9,561 bases of DNA. It comes from DATARH01 sp046724035 (GTDB taxonomy: Bacteria > Pseudomonadota > Alphaproteobacteria > ATCC43930 > CGMCC-115725). The number at the start of each line of letters is the position of its first letter. The stretch's first letter is position 1. The stretch is from the NCBI GenBank assembly GCA_046724035.1, contig JBKOVT010000055.1, forward strand, positions 1 to 9,561, given 5' to 3'. The notes beneath the pieces are model-generated. The model saw only the letters and a program-made list of their open reading frames with translations. It was not told where the DNA came from and ran no database searches. This document shows positions 1 to 5,475 of this stretch, piece after piece. The position numbers and the translations under genes are program-made.

Positions 1-244
1 GGCAGAGCCGCTGTACTATCCCGCGACCGAGTCGGAGCGCAGCGAATTGGCGCGCGCGATCTTTGCGATTGTCGAGGATGCCGCGGCGCATGCCGCCTTC
101 AATTCGGATCGGGACGGTTATGCCGCGCGCTTCGATCTCGACGGCGAGGAGCGGGCCGCGCTCGTCGCGCTCGACCGCGACGCGCTGCGCGAGCGGTTCC
201 GGATCAACCCGATGCTGCTCTATCAGCTGGAAGCGCGCGCCTAA
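1..244 (+). CDS. LigA-like small domain protein, C-terminal end (5' truncated)
   Basis: The frame is open from position 2 to a TAA at 242-244, giving about 80 residues; the true start lies outside the window. The helical sequence around AAFNSDRDGYAARFDLD, GEERAALVALDRDALRERF and INPMLLYQL follows the pattern of the LigA (alpha) subunit of protocatechuate 4,5-dioxygenase-type extradiol enzymes: an aromatic-acidic helix, an 'L..eEraAl...D...L' helix and a hydrophobic C-terminus. In that family LigA caps the active site of the catalytic LigB subunit, and free-standing LigA-like domains also occur without a dioxygenase partner. Nothing else in the window belongs to aromatic degradation, so the partner, if any, is upstream. 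A TTG at 47 is only an internal codon, because the frame continues to the window edge. It converges with the small lipoprotein gene, with 13 nt between the two stop codons. The family call is by pattern only. Confidence 0.6.
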   Translation, partial: AEPLYYPATESERSELARAIFAIVEDAAAHAAFNSDRDGYAARFDLDGEERAALVALDRDALRERFRINPMLLYQLEARA

Positions 245-257
245 CCGTGATCGGACT

Positions 258-374
258 TCAGCCGACGCCGGGGCTGTTGGTCATATTGTCGTAGGGCGCG
301 TAATTCGGGCCCGGGCATCCCGCCAGCATCAGAACCGCGACGAACAGCAGAGCGAATCGCAGCGCGATGAGCAT
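258..374 (-). CDS. 38-residue lipoprotein
   Basis: ATG at 374-372 and TGA at 260-258 give 38 residues: a hydrophobic signal (MLIALRFALLFVAVLM), a lipobox LAGC ending at Cys20, and a short Pro/Asn-rich mature tail (CPGPNYAPYDNMTNSPGVG). Such a layout predicts cleavage by signal peptidase II after diacylation and anchoring in the envelope, leaving only a 19-residue lipidated peptide, comparable in size to entericidin-type micro-lipoproteins. No sequence homology to entericidin is claimed. A GAAGG Shine-Dalgarno overlaps the stop codon of the Kazal-like gene, 9 nt before the ATG, so the two are probably co-translated. The 9-nt spacer lies within a perfect 10-bp palindrome (GCTCGCGAGC, 375-384). 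Mature function unknown. Confidence 0.7.
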   Translation of the reverse strand: MLIALRFALLFVAVLMLAGCPGPNYAPYDNMTNSPGVG

Positions 375-386
375 GCTCGCGAGCCT

Positions 387-614
387 TCATCCGTAGCTGC
401 GCGAATTCCGGCACTCGCCGATATTAAGAAATTGCGCGCCGTCGCGCGTCGCCAGACACGCATTCCAATAGGTCTGCCGCGCGCCATTTTTCAGGGCGCA
501 GACCGGCGCTGTTTGCGCGCATTCGGGCGGAGCGGGCTGCTGCGCGTCGCTCGCGACGAGCGGCAGGAAAAGCATCGCGAGCGCGGCGATGCCGGTTCGT
601 AAGGTTCTTTGCAT
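387..614 (-). CDS. Secreted Kazal-like small protein
   Basis: ATG 614-612 to TGA 389-387, 75 residues. The first ~24 residues form a Sec signal peptide: RTLR positive region, GIAALAMLFLPLV core, and an ASDA-Q cleavage context. The mature part has four cysteines in a short Kazal-type pattern: EC at 31-32, APVCALKNG, TYWNACLATRDGA and IGEC at 67-68. This matches the Kazal framework 'PVC..NG.TY.N.C.A...G......G.C' found in many small periplasmic or secreted alphaproteobacterial proteins; eukaryotic Kazal domains are serine-protease inhibitors with six cysteines, so two disulfides rather than three are expected here. Inhibition of a protease is an inference from the fold. It follows the ATP12 stop by 44 nt and precedes the 38-residue lipoprotein by 12 nt. 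The same frame stays open upstream inside the ATP12 gene, but that part lacks family features; this start directly precedes the signal peptide. Confidence 0.8.
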   Translation of the reverse strand: MQRTLRTGIAALAMLFLPLVASDAQQPAPPECAQTAPVCALKNGARQTYWNACLATRDGAQFLNIGECRNSRSYG

Positions 615-658
615 CGCGCGAGAGTGCCCCCGCCGGGTGCAAGCCGTCAACGGCTGCG

Positions 659-1357
659 CTATCCGGCGTTGAGGAGCTCGACAAACCGCGCCGCGGCGGC
701 AATGTCTTCGGCGAGCCCGCGGCGGCGCGCGGCGGCTTCGGCATCCTCGCCCCACGCCTCGATTTGAAATGTTTCGTCGAGCTGCGATATGGCAAACGCG
801 GCCGGCGCGTCGAGCCGCCCCTCCATCAGCGCCAGCGCAATGACGAGCGAACCGCAGGCGGTTGTCATCGCGTGCAAGGCGGTCAGGCGCAAATCGTCCT
901 GCGCCGCGACCGCGGCGGCAAACGCCTTCAGCGCCGCCGGCGATTGCGGCCGCGGCACGACGCCGCTCGTCACCGCGAGCGCGGCATCGTAGCGCTGCAT
1001 CGCCCAATCGATCAGCGGCTGCCATTCCGCCTGCTGGCGCGCGATCAAGGTCGGCGGGTGATCGGCGCGATAGCAGACCAGATCGGTGCCCGCGTAATTG
1101 GCGGTTTCGGCGACGACGAGGTCGCGCTGTGTGCGCGTGCGGTCGATCGCGGTCGCGGCCAGCCGGGTGAGCGGCATCGTCGCCGGGCGAACCTCGTCCT
1201 GCTGTGCGTCCCACTCCGCGGCGATCGCTTCGGCAAGCGCGGCACTCGGGACGATGAGCTCGTGTCTCGCCGGCGTGCGCATCGGCCGCCCATCGAGCGC
1301 GACGCCCCAGCCACCCTCGGCCGGACGCGCACTCGCCTTTTTGTAGACGCGCTTCAC
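659..1357 (-). CDS. ATP12-family F1-ATPase assembly chaperone
   Basis: 232 residues, matching the usual bacterial length of the family (mitochondrial homologue ATPAF2). In mitochondria ATP12 binds the free F1 alpha subunit and promotes alpha3beta3 assembly; the alphaproteobacterial homologue is thought to act similarly in the cytoplasm but is not a standard bacterial assembly factor. Family landmarks are KRVYKKAS at the N-terminus, LDGRPMRTPAR (21-31), EWDAQ (48-52), MPLTRLAATAIDRTR (61-75), NYAGTDLVCYRAD (87-99) and the C-terminal LDETFQIEAWGEDAEA. The start is GTG at 1357-1355 and overlaps the TGA of the upstream pseudouridine synthase by 4 nt (GTGA), implying translational coupling. This gene order with rarA and an RluC-type gene is a recurrent alphaproteobacterial arrangement. 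Family identification is firm; the in vivo role is inferred. Confidence 0.93.
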   Translation of the reverse strand: MKRVYKKASARPAEGGWGVALDGRPMRTPARHELIVPSAALAEAIAAEWDAQQDEVRPATMPLTRLAATAIDRTRTQRDLVVAETANYAGTDLVCYRADHPPTLIARQQAEWQPLIDWAMQRYDAALAVTSGVVPRPQSPAALKAFAAAVAAQDDLRLTALHAMTTACGSLVIALALMEGRLDAPAAFAISQLDETFQIEAWGEDAEAAARRRGLAEDIAAAARFVELLNAG

Positions 1358-2337
1358 GCCGGCAATTCCAGCTCGGCAAACGGGTCGGGCACATCCGCGT
1401 CAAACCCGAAGAACTCCCACATCCGGCGCATATGCGGCGGCAGCGGCGCGGTGACGGACAATGTCCCGCCTTGAGGATGCGGGATCTCGAGCGATCGGGC
1501 ATGCAGGTGAAGCGGGTGCGAGGCCGCCCCGCCCGGCAGTTGCGCGCCGCTGCCGCCATATTTGCCATCGCCGAGGATCGGCGTATCGAGCGCAGCACAA
1601 TGCGCGCGCAATTGATGCGTGCGCCCCGTCACCGGCAACAATGCGAGCCAACTGGCGCGCCTTCCGGCGTGATCGACCACCGTGTAATAGGTGACCGCGT
1701 GCTTCCCGTCGGCATCGGCCTCGACGCGCTCGCGGCCGGCGCCGCCACTTTTCGACAGCGCCAGATCGATGCGGCCGCGATGCAGTTGCGGGACGCCGAC
1801 GACGATCGCCCAATAGACCTTGCGCGTCGTCCTGTCGCGAAAGGCGCGCGTGAAGAACGCAGCCGCGGCGGCGTGGCGCGCGATCAGGAGGACGCCCGAA
1901 GTGTCTTTGTCGAGCCGGTGCACAAGGCGCGGCCGTTCCGTGCTGTCGAAGCGCAACCCGTCGAGCAGCGCGTCGACATGCCGATCGGTATTGGTGCCGC
2001 CCTGGACGGCGAGCCCCGCCGGCTTGTTGACCACAACCGCCCAGTCGTCGCGATACAGCACCGCGTCGCGCAATAACGCGACATCCTGCGGCCGCGCCTG
2101 CGGTTTGGCCGCGGCAGGCGGCGCGGGCGTCTCAGGCAGCGGCGGTACCCGGATCGCCTGGCCCGGCATCACGGGATCGCCGGCGCGGGCGCGCTTGCCG
2201 TCGACCCGGATCTGCCCGGTGCGCAGCAACTTTTCGAGGCGGCCGTGGCTGAGGCCCGGGTAATGCCGCTTGAACCAGCGGTCGAGCCTTGCGGTCCCGT
2301 CTTCCGACCGCACCGTCACTGTTTCGACGCCGCTCAT
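1354..2337 (-). CDS. rluC: RluC/RluD-family 23S rRNA pseudouridine synthase
   Basis: 327 residues from ATG 2337-2335. An S4 RNA-binding domain occupies about residues 16-65 (RLDRWFKRHYPGLSHGRLEKLLRTGQIRVDG is typical), followed by a Pro/Ala linker and the pseudouridine synthase core. The catalytic motif HRLDKDTSG (140-148) contains the nucleophilic Asp143; VVVNKPAGLAVQGG (101-114) and GRTHQLRAH further on are also family hallmarks. The enzyme isomerises uridines in 23S rRNA; RluC of E. coli acts on U955, U2504 and U2580, but RluC and RluD are hard to separate by sequence alone, so the target sites are uncertain. A start 12 codons upstream (2373) is open but lies inside rarA; the chosen ATG overlaps the rarA stop as ATGA, the standard coupled arrangement. 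The 3' end overlaps ATP12 by 4 nt. Confidence 0.93.
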   Translation of the reverse strand: MSGVETVTVRSEDGTARLDRWFKRHYPGLSHGRLEKLLRTGQIRVDGKRARAGDPVMPGQAIRVPPLPETPAPPAAAKPQARPQDVALLRDAVLYRDDWAVVVNKPAGLAVQGGTNTDRHVDALLDGLRFDSTERPRLVHRLDKDTSGVLLIARHAAAAAFFTRAFRDRTTRKVYWAIVVGVPQLHRGRIDLALSKSGGAGRERVEADADGKHAVTYYTVVDHAGRRASWLALLPVTGRTHQLRAHCAALDTPILGDGKYGGSGAQLPGGAASHPLHLHARSLEIPHPQGGTLSVTAPLPPHMRRMWEFFGFDADVPDPFAELELPA

Positions 2338-3629
2338 TTCGCGGCAATCGCCCTTTGACGGAGCTTGTCCCAATAATCGAGCCGCTTCTTCACCTCGCGC
2401 TCGAAGCCGCGCTCGCCGGGCCGGTAGAAATTGCGCCGCTCGACATTGTCCGGGAAATAGTTCTGGCCGGAGAAGCCCTCCTCGGTCGCATGGTCGTACA
2501 CATAACCTTTGCCGTAACCGAGATCGCGCATCAGCCGGGTCGGCGCGTTCAGGATGTGCTTCGGCGGCATCAGGGAGCCGGTCTCGCGCGCCATCTGCTG
2601 CGCTTCGCCGAATGCGACATAAGCGGCATTCGATTTCGGCGCGGTCGCGAGATAAATGACGAGCTGCGCGATCGCCAATTCGCCCTCGGGTGAGCCGAGC
2701 CGGTCATAGGCGTCCCAGGCGGCGAGCGCCTGCGAAATCGCCTGCGGCTCGGCAAGACCGATATCCTCGACCGCGGCGCGGGTCAGCCGGCGCAGGATAT
2801 AGACCGGGTCCTCGCCGGCGGCGAGCATGCGCGCGAGCCAATAAAGGGCCGCGTCGGTATCCGAACCGCGCAGCGATTTGTGCAATGCGCTGATCAGGTT
2901 GTAATGGCCTTCCTGCTGCTTGTCGTAGAGCGGCGCGCGCCGTTGCACGAGCTCCGCCAATTCCTGCGGCCCCAACTCTCTGTTGCGCGGCAGACGGTCG
3001 ATCTCCTCGACAAGGTTCAGCAGGAATCGCCCGTCGCCGTCGGCCATCGCGCGCAGCGCGGCGCGGCCGTCAGCGCTGAGCGGCAGCGCACGGCCGAGTT
3101 GCCGCTCGGCGCGTTCGAGGAGGGTTTCGAGCGCCGTGTCGTCGAGCCGGCGCAAGACAAAGACCTGGGCGCGCGACAGCAACGCGCCGATCAGCTCGAA
3201 GGACGGGTTCTCGGTCGTCGCGCCGACCAGGATGACCGTGCCATCCTCGACGACCGGCAGAAACGCGTCCTGCTGCGCGCGATTGAAGCGGTGGATCTCG
3301 TCGACAAAGAGGAGCGTCCCCTGCCACATCTCGCGGCGCTTGCGGGCCGCGTCGAACACTTTGCGCAGATCGGCGACCCCGGAGAACACGGCGGAGAGCG
3401 GCTCGAAAACAAGCTCCGTCCCGTCCGCGAGGAGCCGCGCGATCGTCGTCTTGCCGCAGCCTGGCGGGCCCCACAGGATCATCGAGGCGAGATGCCGGGA
3501 CGCGACCATGCGGCCAATCGGCCCCTCCGGGCCGAGCAGATGGTCCTGCCCGATCACTTCGGATAGGGATCGCGGCCGCAGCCGGTCGGCGAGCGGGTGC
3601 GGTGCCTGAGCTTCAAACAGCGTGCTCAT
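2334..3629 (-). CDS. rarA: Replication-associated recombination protein A (AAA+ ATPase)
   Basis: 431 residues, normal for the RarA/MgsA (YcaJ; eukaryotic WRNIP1/Mgs1) family. These are clamp-loader-like AAA+ ATPases that act at stalled replication forks and interact with SSB. Visible landmarks: N-terminal PLADRLRPRSLSEVIGQDHLLG (12-33, the family opening), Walker A GPPGCGKT (54-61), Walker B LLFVDEIHRF (106-115), sensor 1 GATTENPSF (136-144) with the LSR Arg-finger region (151-153), then the tetramerisation part containing HYNLISALHKSLRGSD, LYWLARML, and a conserved C-terminus (MPPKHILNAPTRLMRDLGYGKGY, YFPD, FYRPGERGFE). It appears complete with no missing catalytic residue. It is the first gene of the leftward cluster; the 60-nt stretch before its ATG has no convincing sigma-70 promoter or strong ribosome binding site. 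Its stop overlaps the next gene by 4 nt. Confidence 0.96.
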   Translation of the reverse strand: MSTLFEAQAPHPLADRLRPRSLSEVIGQDHLLGPEGPIGRMVASRHLASMILWGPPGCGKTTIARLLADGTELVFEPLSAVFSGVADLRKVFDAARKRREMWQGTLLFVDEIHRFNRAQQDAFLPVVEDGTVILVGATTENPSFELIGALLSRAQVFVLRRLDDTALETLLERAERQLGRALPLSADGRAALRAMADGDGRFLLNLVEEIDRLPRNRELGPQELAELVQRRAPLYDKQQEGHYNLISALHKSLRGSDTDAALYWLARMLAAGEDPVYILRRLTRAAVEDIGLAEPQAISQALAAWDAYDRLGSPEGELAIAQLVIYLATAPKSNAAYVAFGEAQQMARETGSLMPPKHILNAPTRLMRDLGYGKGYVYDHATEEGFSGQNYFPDNVERRNFYRPGERGFEREVKKRLDYWDKLRQRAIAAK

Positions 3630-3690
3630 TATCCGGCTGATATGGGCCGCGCGGCTCTGCGCTGCAAATAAGCTCTAAAGCTCGGTTTTG

Positions 3691-3722
3691 AAAAAATCCG
3701 TCGTCCCGGCGAAAGCCGGGAC
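3691..3722 (-). terminator. Rho-independent terminator of lipB
   Basis: Read on the minus strand, a perfect 8-bp stem GTCCCGGC / GCCGGGAC closes a TTTC loop (3722-3703) and is followed, after six bases (GACGGA), by TTTTTT (3696-3691). This lies about 100 nt past the lipB stop and about 60 nt before rarA, so it would end the lipB transcript. The hairpin is also one half of the REPIN-like repeat at 3700-3778. Confidence 0.6.
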
Positions 3723-3778
3723 CCACTGGTCAGCCGCTTCGCCACTGATAGGTGTATCCCGGCTTTCGCCGGGACGAC
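3700..3778. repeat. REPIN-like pair of inverted palindromes
   Basis: Two copies of a 22-bp unit face each other at 3700-3721 and 3757-3778, perfectly complementary, with 35 nt between. Each unit contains its own hairpin, CCCGGC-GAAA-GCCGGG in the left copy and CCCGGC-TTTC-GCCGGG in the right, so the element can fold either as two small hairpins or as one long stem. The 22-bp match stops abruptly on both sides. GTCCCGGC/GCCGGGAC palindromes are widespread in intergenic DNA of alphaproteobacteria; two inverted REPs with a short spacer is the architecture called REPIN, normally spread by a RAYT transposase encoded elsewhere. The link to a RAYT is inference. Confidence 0.85.
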
Positions 3779-3820
3779 CAGTTAGTAGGTCCTTGTCGCC
3801 GATGTAGGCCGGCGATCCGC

Positions 3821-4516
3821 TCAGGGCATGCAAGCCGCGGCGCCGACGAACACGTCCTCGAAGGTGGCGCGCAGCACGTTATCGACGTCGGGCATCGGGG
3901 CGGTAATGCCAAGCTGCGCCAGCGAGGTGACCCCGTGCCCGGAGCTCGTCGGATCGACGCCGCACGGCACGATGCCGCCAAAATGGTCGAGATCGGGATC
4001 GATATTGAGCGCGACACCATGATAGCTGACCCAGTGGCGCACCCGGACGCCGACCGCCGCGATCTTGTCCTCGCGGGCCTCGGGGCCGCCGGAGCGAACC
4101 ACCCAGACGCCGATCCGGCCGTCGCGCCGCTCGCCCCTGACATCGAACCGCGCCAAGGTGCGGATCATCCACTCCTCGAGCCGCCACACATGGCAGCGCA
4201 CATCGCGCCCGTGATTGTTCAGGTCGAGCATGACATAGGCCACCCGCTGTCCGGGCCCGTGATAGGTGTATTGCCCGCCGCGGCCCGTCTTGAAGACGGG
4301 GAGGCCTCCGGGGGCGAGCAGGTCTTCGGGCCGCGCGCTGGTGCCGGCGGTGTAGAGCGGCGGGTGCTCGAGCAGCCAGACCAGTTCCGGCGCCGCGCCG
4401 GCGCGGATCGCCGCGATACGGTGTTCCATCTCGGCGATGGCATCCTCATAAGGCACCGGACGGTCGCTCACGCGCCACTCGATTGCCGCCGCTGCGGTGC
4501 CCATATGCAGGTCCAT
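3821..4516 (-). CDS. lipB: Lipoyl(octanoyl) transferase
   Basis: 231 residues. LipB moves the octanoyl group from octanoyl-ACP to the lipoyl domains of 2-oxoacid dehydrogenases and GcvH, before LipA inserts sulfur. Landmarks: LLEHPPLYTAGTSA (48-61), RGGQYTYHGPGQRVAYVMLDL (79-99, the octanoyl pocket), the catalytic lysine K151 in KIAAVGVRVRHWVSYHGVALNI, and the acyl-accepting cysteine C185 in IVPCGV. Both catalytic residues are present. Two starts are possible: ATG 4516 used here, or ATG 4504 (residue 5, MGTAAAA), which has a GGA seven bases before it and may be the better one. The C-terminus ends shortly after the domain. It is divergent from tRNA-Leu, 67 nt apart, and is followed by the palindromic terminator. 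lipA is not in the window, which is usual. Confidence 0.95.
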   Translation of the reverse strand: MDLHMGTAAAAIEWRVSDRPVPYEDAIAEMEHRIAAIRAGAAPELVWLLEHPPLYTAGTSARPEDLLAPGGLPVFKTGRGGQYTYHGPGQRVAYVMLDLNNHGRDVRCHVWRLEEWMIRTLARFDVRGERRDGRIGVWVVRSGGPEAREDKIAAVGVRVRHWVSYHGVALNIDPDLDHFGGIVPCGVDPTSSGHGVTSLAQLGITAPMPDVDNVLRATFEDVFVGAAACMP

Positions 4517-4533
4517 CCGGCTTGATATGGTAT

Positions 4534-4569
4534 CGCGCGTTTGCTAAGCACGCGCGCCATTCCTACAGC
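4534..4569 (+). promoter_or_regulatory. Candidate tRNA-Leu promoter with overlapping 7-bp inverted repeat
   Basis: TTGCTA (4541-4546) and TACAGC (4564-4569) are 17 bp apart and would start transcription about 8 nt before the tRNA. The -35 part lies in the 9-nt loop of a perfect inverted repeat CGCGCGT (4534-4540) / ACGCGCG (4550-4556). The region also has to contain the lipB promoter on the other strand. The -10 match is poor, so this is a candidate only. Confidence 0.35.
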
Positions 4570-4583
4570 GGGATGGACGATAT

Positions 4584-4670
4584 GCGGTCGTGGCGGAATT
4601 GGTAGACGCGCAGCGTTGAGGTCGCTGTGGAGGAAACTCCGTGGAAGTTCGAGTCTTCTCGACCGCACCA
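4584..4670 (+). tRNA. tRNA-Leu (anticodon GAG)
   Basis: An 87-nt type II tRNA. Acceptor stem GCGGTCG (4584-4590) pairs with CGACCGC (4660-4666), discriminator A at 4667 and an encoded CCA (4668-4670). The anticodon arm is CAGCG-TTGAGGT-CGCTG (4611-4627) with anticodon GAG at 4618-4620, decoding CUC and CUU. The long variable arm has a GGAG-GAAA-CTCC hairpin (4629-4640), and the T arm is GGAAG-TTCGAGT-CTTCT (4643-4659). The D-arm region has AATTGGTAGAC typical of leucine tRNAs. All stems pair, so it looks functional. CUC is a heavily used codon in this GC-rich sequence, so it should be an important tRNA. Confidence 0.97.
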
Positions 4671-4676
4671 ACCTGA

Positions 4677-4700
4677 AGCGCTCGCCAGGCGCTCGCTTTT
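4677..4700 (+). terminator. Weak candidate terminator after tRNA-Leu
   Basis: Seven bases after the tRNA, AGCGC (4677-4681) and GCGCT (4689-4693) form a 5-bp stem with a 7-nt loop, followed by CGC and TTTT (4697-4700). Position fits a tRNA terminator but stem and T-tract are both short. Confidence 0.35.
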
Positions 4701-4791
4701 GCAGAAATCCGAACCGGTTTGATCCCGGAGCACGAGATCAGCGGTGCTGCCTCGTCTGGCACCAGCCGCGCTCAAAGACGTTTCCAGTGAC

Positions 4792-4977
4792 ATGCGAGCC
4801 CAGGGCCCACAACCGACCCCGCCGCCGGGAACCCCGCCCGTGCCGCCGCCCGATCCGTCGCGGCCGCCGCCGATAACCGAGCCGCCGCCCCCGATCCCGA
4901 TCCCTAGGCGCGATCCGCCGCCACAGCCGGTCGAGGACCCGCCGCCAGCGGCAGCTTTCGATGTGAACCCTTACTGA
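4792..4977 (+). CDS. Proline-rich 61-residue protein
   Basis: ATG 4792 to TGA 4975-4977, 61 residues, of which 28 are proline. It has six separate runs of three or more prolines (TPPPG, VPPPD, RPPPI, EPPPPI, DPPPQ, DPPPA). No signal peptide or membrane segment; probably an extended polyproline-II chain. Short proteins of the form 'GTPPVPPPDP.RPPPI.EPP' occur in many proteobacteria as hypothetical proteins, so this is probably a real gene, not a random GC-rich frame; that resemblance is from general familiarity and has not been searched. Consecutive prolines stall ribosomes unless EF-P assists. A GTG start at 4744 would add 16 residues without repeats; the ATG is preferred because the conserved-looking part begins there. 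No clear ribosome binding site. Function unknown. Its last 7 nt overlap the end of the opposing 58-residue gene. Confidence 0.6.
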   Translation: MRAQGPQPTPPPGTPPVPPPDPSRPPPITEPPPPIPIPRRDPPPQPVEDPPPAAAFDVNPY

Positions 4978-5147
4978 GGCTCGTCGTCGGCGGCGGCGAG
5001 CCGCTCCTGCTGCTCCGCCTCGTCGATCAGCCGCGCCTTGAGCCGCGCCGTTGTCGCGCTCTCGGCCAAGGCGCGCAGATGCGCCGCTTGGCGGGCGTGG
5101 TAATCGGGCACCTCCCTGGGGAGGGCACGCAGTTTATCGTCGCTCAT
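4971..5147 (-). CDS. 58-residue charged alpha-helical protein
   Basis: ATG 5147-5145 to TAA 4973-4971, 58 residues. A strong Shine-Dalgarno (AAGGGAG) ends 6 nt before the ATG, making this one of the best supported starts in the window. The sequence begins MSDDKLRALPREVPDYHARQ and continues AAHLRALAESATTARLKARL, then IDEAEQQERLAAADDEPQ: almost entirely helix-forming, Ala/Leu/Arg/Glu-rich, no cysteine, no signal. Heptad-like Leu/Ala spacing suggests a helical hairpin or coiled-coil dimer. Small proteins of this layout are common as uncharacterised genes in Bradyrhizobium-like genomes; I cannot name a function. Its stop converges with the proline-rich gene, overlapping it by 7 nt. Confidence 0.75.
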   Translation of the reverse strand: MSDDKLRALPREVPDYHARQAAHLRALAESATTARLKARLIDEAEQQERLAAADDEPQ

Positions 5148-5475
5148 GGGCTTCTCCCTTGCTCAGGCCAACGGGAAGATCGCTCTATTGATCCCTGAAG
5201 CAGCCCTTCCCGCTCGCGAGCGAAGCGCTCCGCGGATGGGCGCGCTTGGCATGATCATGCGGGCGACCAGCCTAAACTGCCCGGAAGCAGGGGTTTTGGA
5301 GATGACGATGCGGGGAGGCCGGGATTTCTTGGCCTCGGTTTGGTCGCCGCTTTTGGCTGCTGGTGACCCGAGACCCCGTGTCAGCACGGGCCAATCCGGG
5401 CCTCGGAAGCGCCGAACGCCGTAGCCGCCGACGATCGGCGCAGGACCGGACGGAGACCCGCCTTCGCGCGCCTCC
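5148..5475. other. 328-nt intergenic stretch, no convincing gene
   Basis: This lies between two leftward small genes and must contain the promoter of the 58-residue gene. Frames are open on both strands, including one of 92 codons rightward from 5146, but none has a ribosome binding site or recognisable domain. Structure seen: a perfect 12-bp palindrome CGCTCGCGAGCG (5211-5222) followed by AAG and CGCTC (5226-5230), which can compete for the same GAGCG; and a hairpin CCCGTG-TCAG-CACGGG (5375-5390). It might be a degenerate dispersed repeat; nothing proves it. Confidence 0.5.

Noticed and set aside
615..658. Internal promoter before the Kazal-like gene (TTGACG at 650-645, minus)
   Set aside because: No -10 box at a workable distance; the gene can be read from the upstream operon.
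387..1598. A 403-codon leftward frame running through the ATP12 gene into the Kazal-like gene
   Set aside because: Only its last 75 codons have protein character (signal peptide and Kazal cysteines); the rest is the Arg/Ala-rich shadow of ATP12 and the pseudouridine synthase in another frame.
4541..4876. A 111-codon rightward frame across tRNA-Leu
   Set aside because: It overlaps the complete tRNA, so coding is very unlikely.
4584..4977. A genomic island inserted at tRNA-Leu
   Set aside because: No integrase, and no second copy of the tRNA 3' end is visible in the window; the small genes downstream are not enough evidence.
5146..5424. A 92-codon rightward frame starting MGFSLAQANG
   Set aside because: Starts opposite the first codon of the well supported 58-residue gene, has no ribosome site, and its composition looks like translated intergenic DNA. 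Kept only as part of the unexplained gap.
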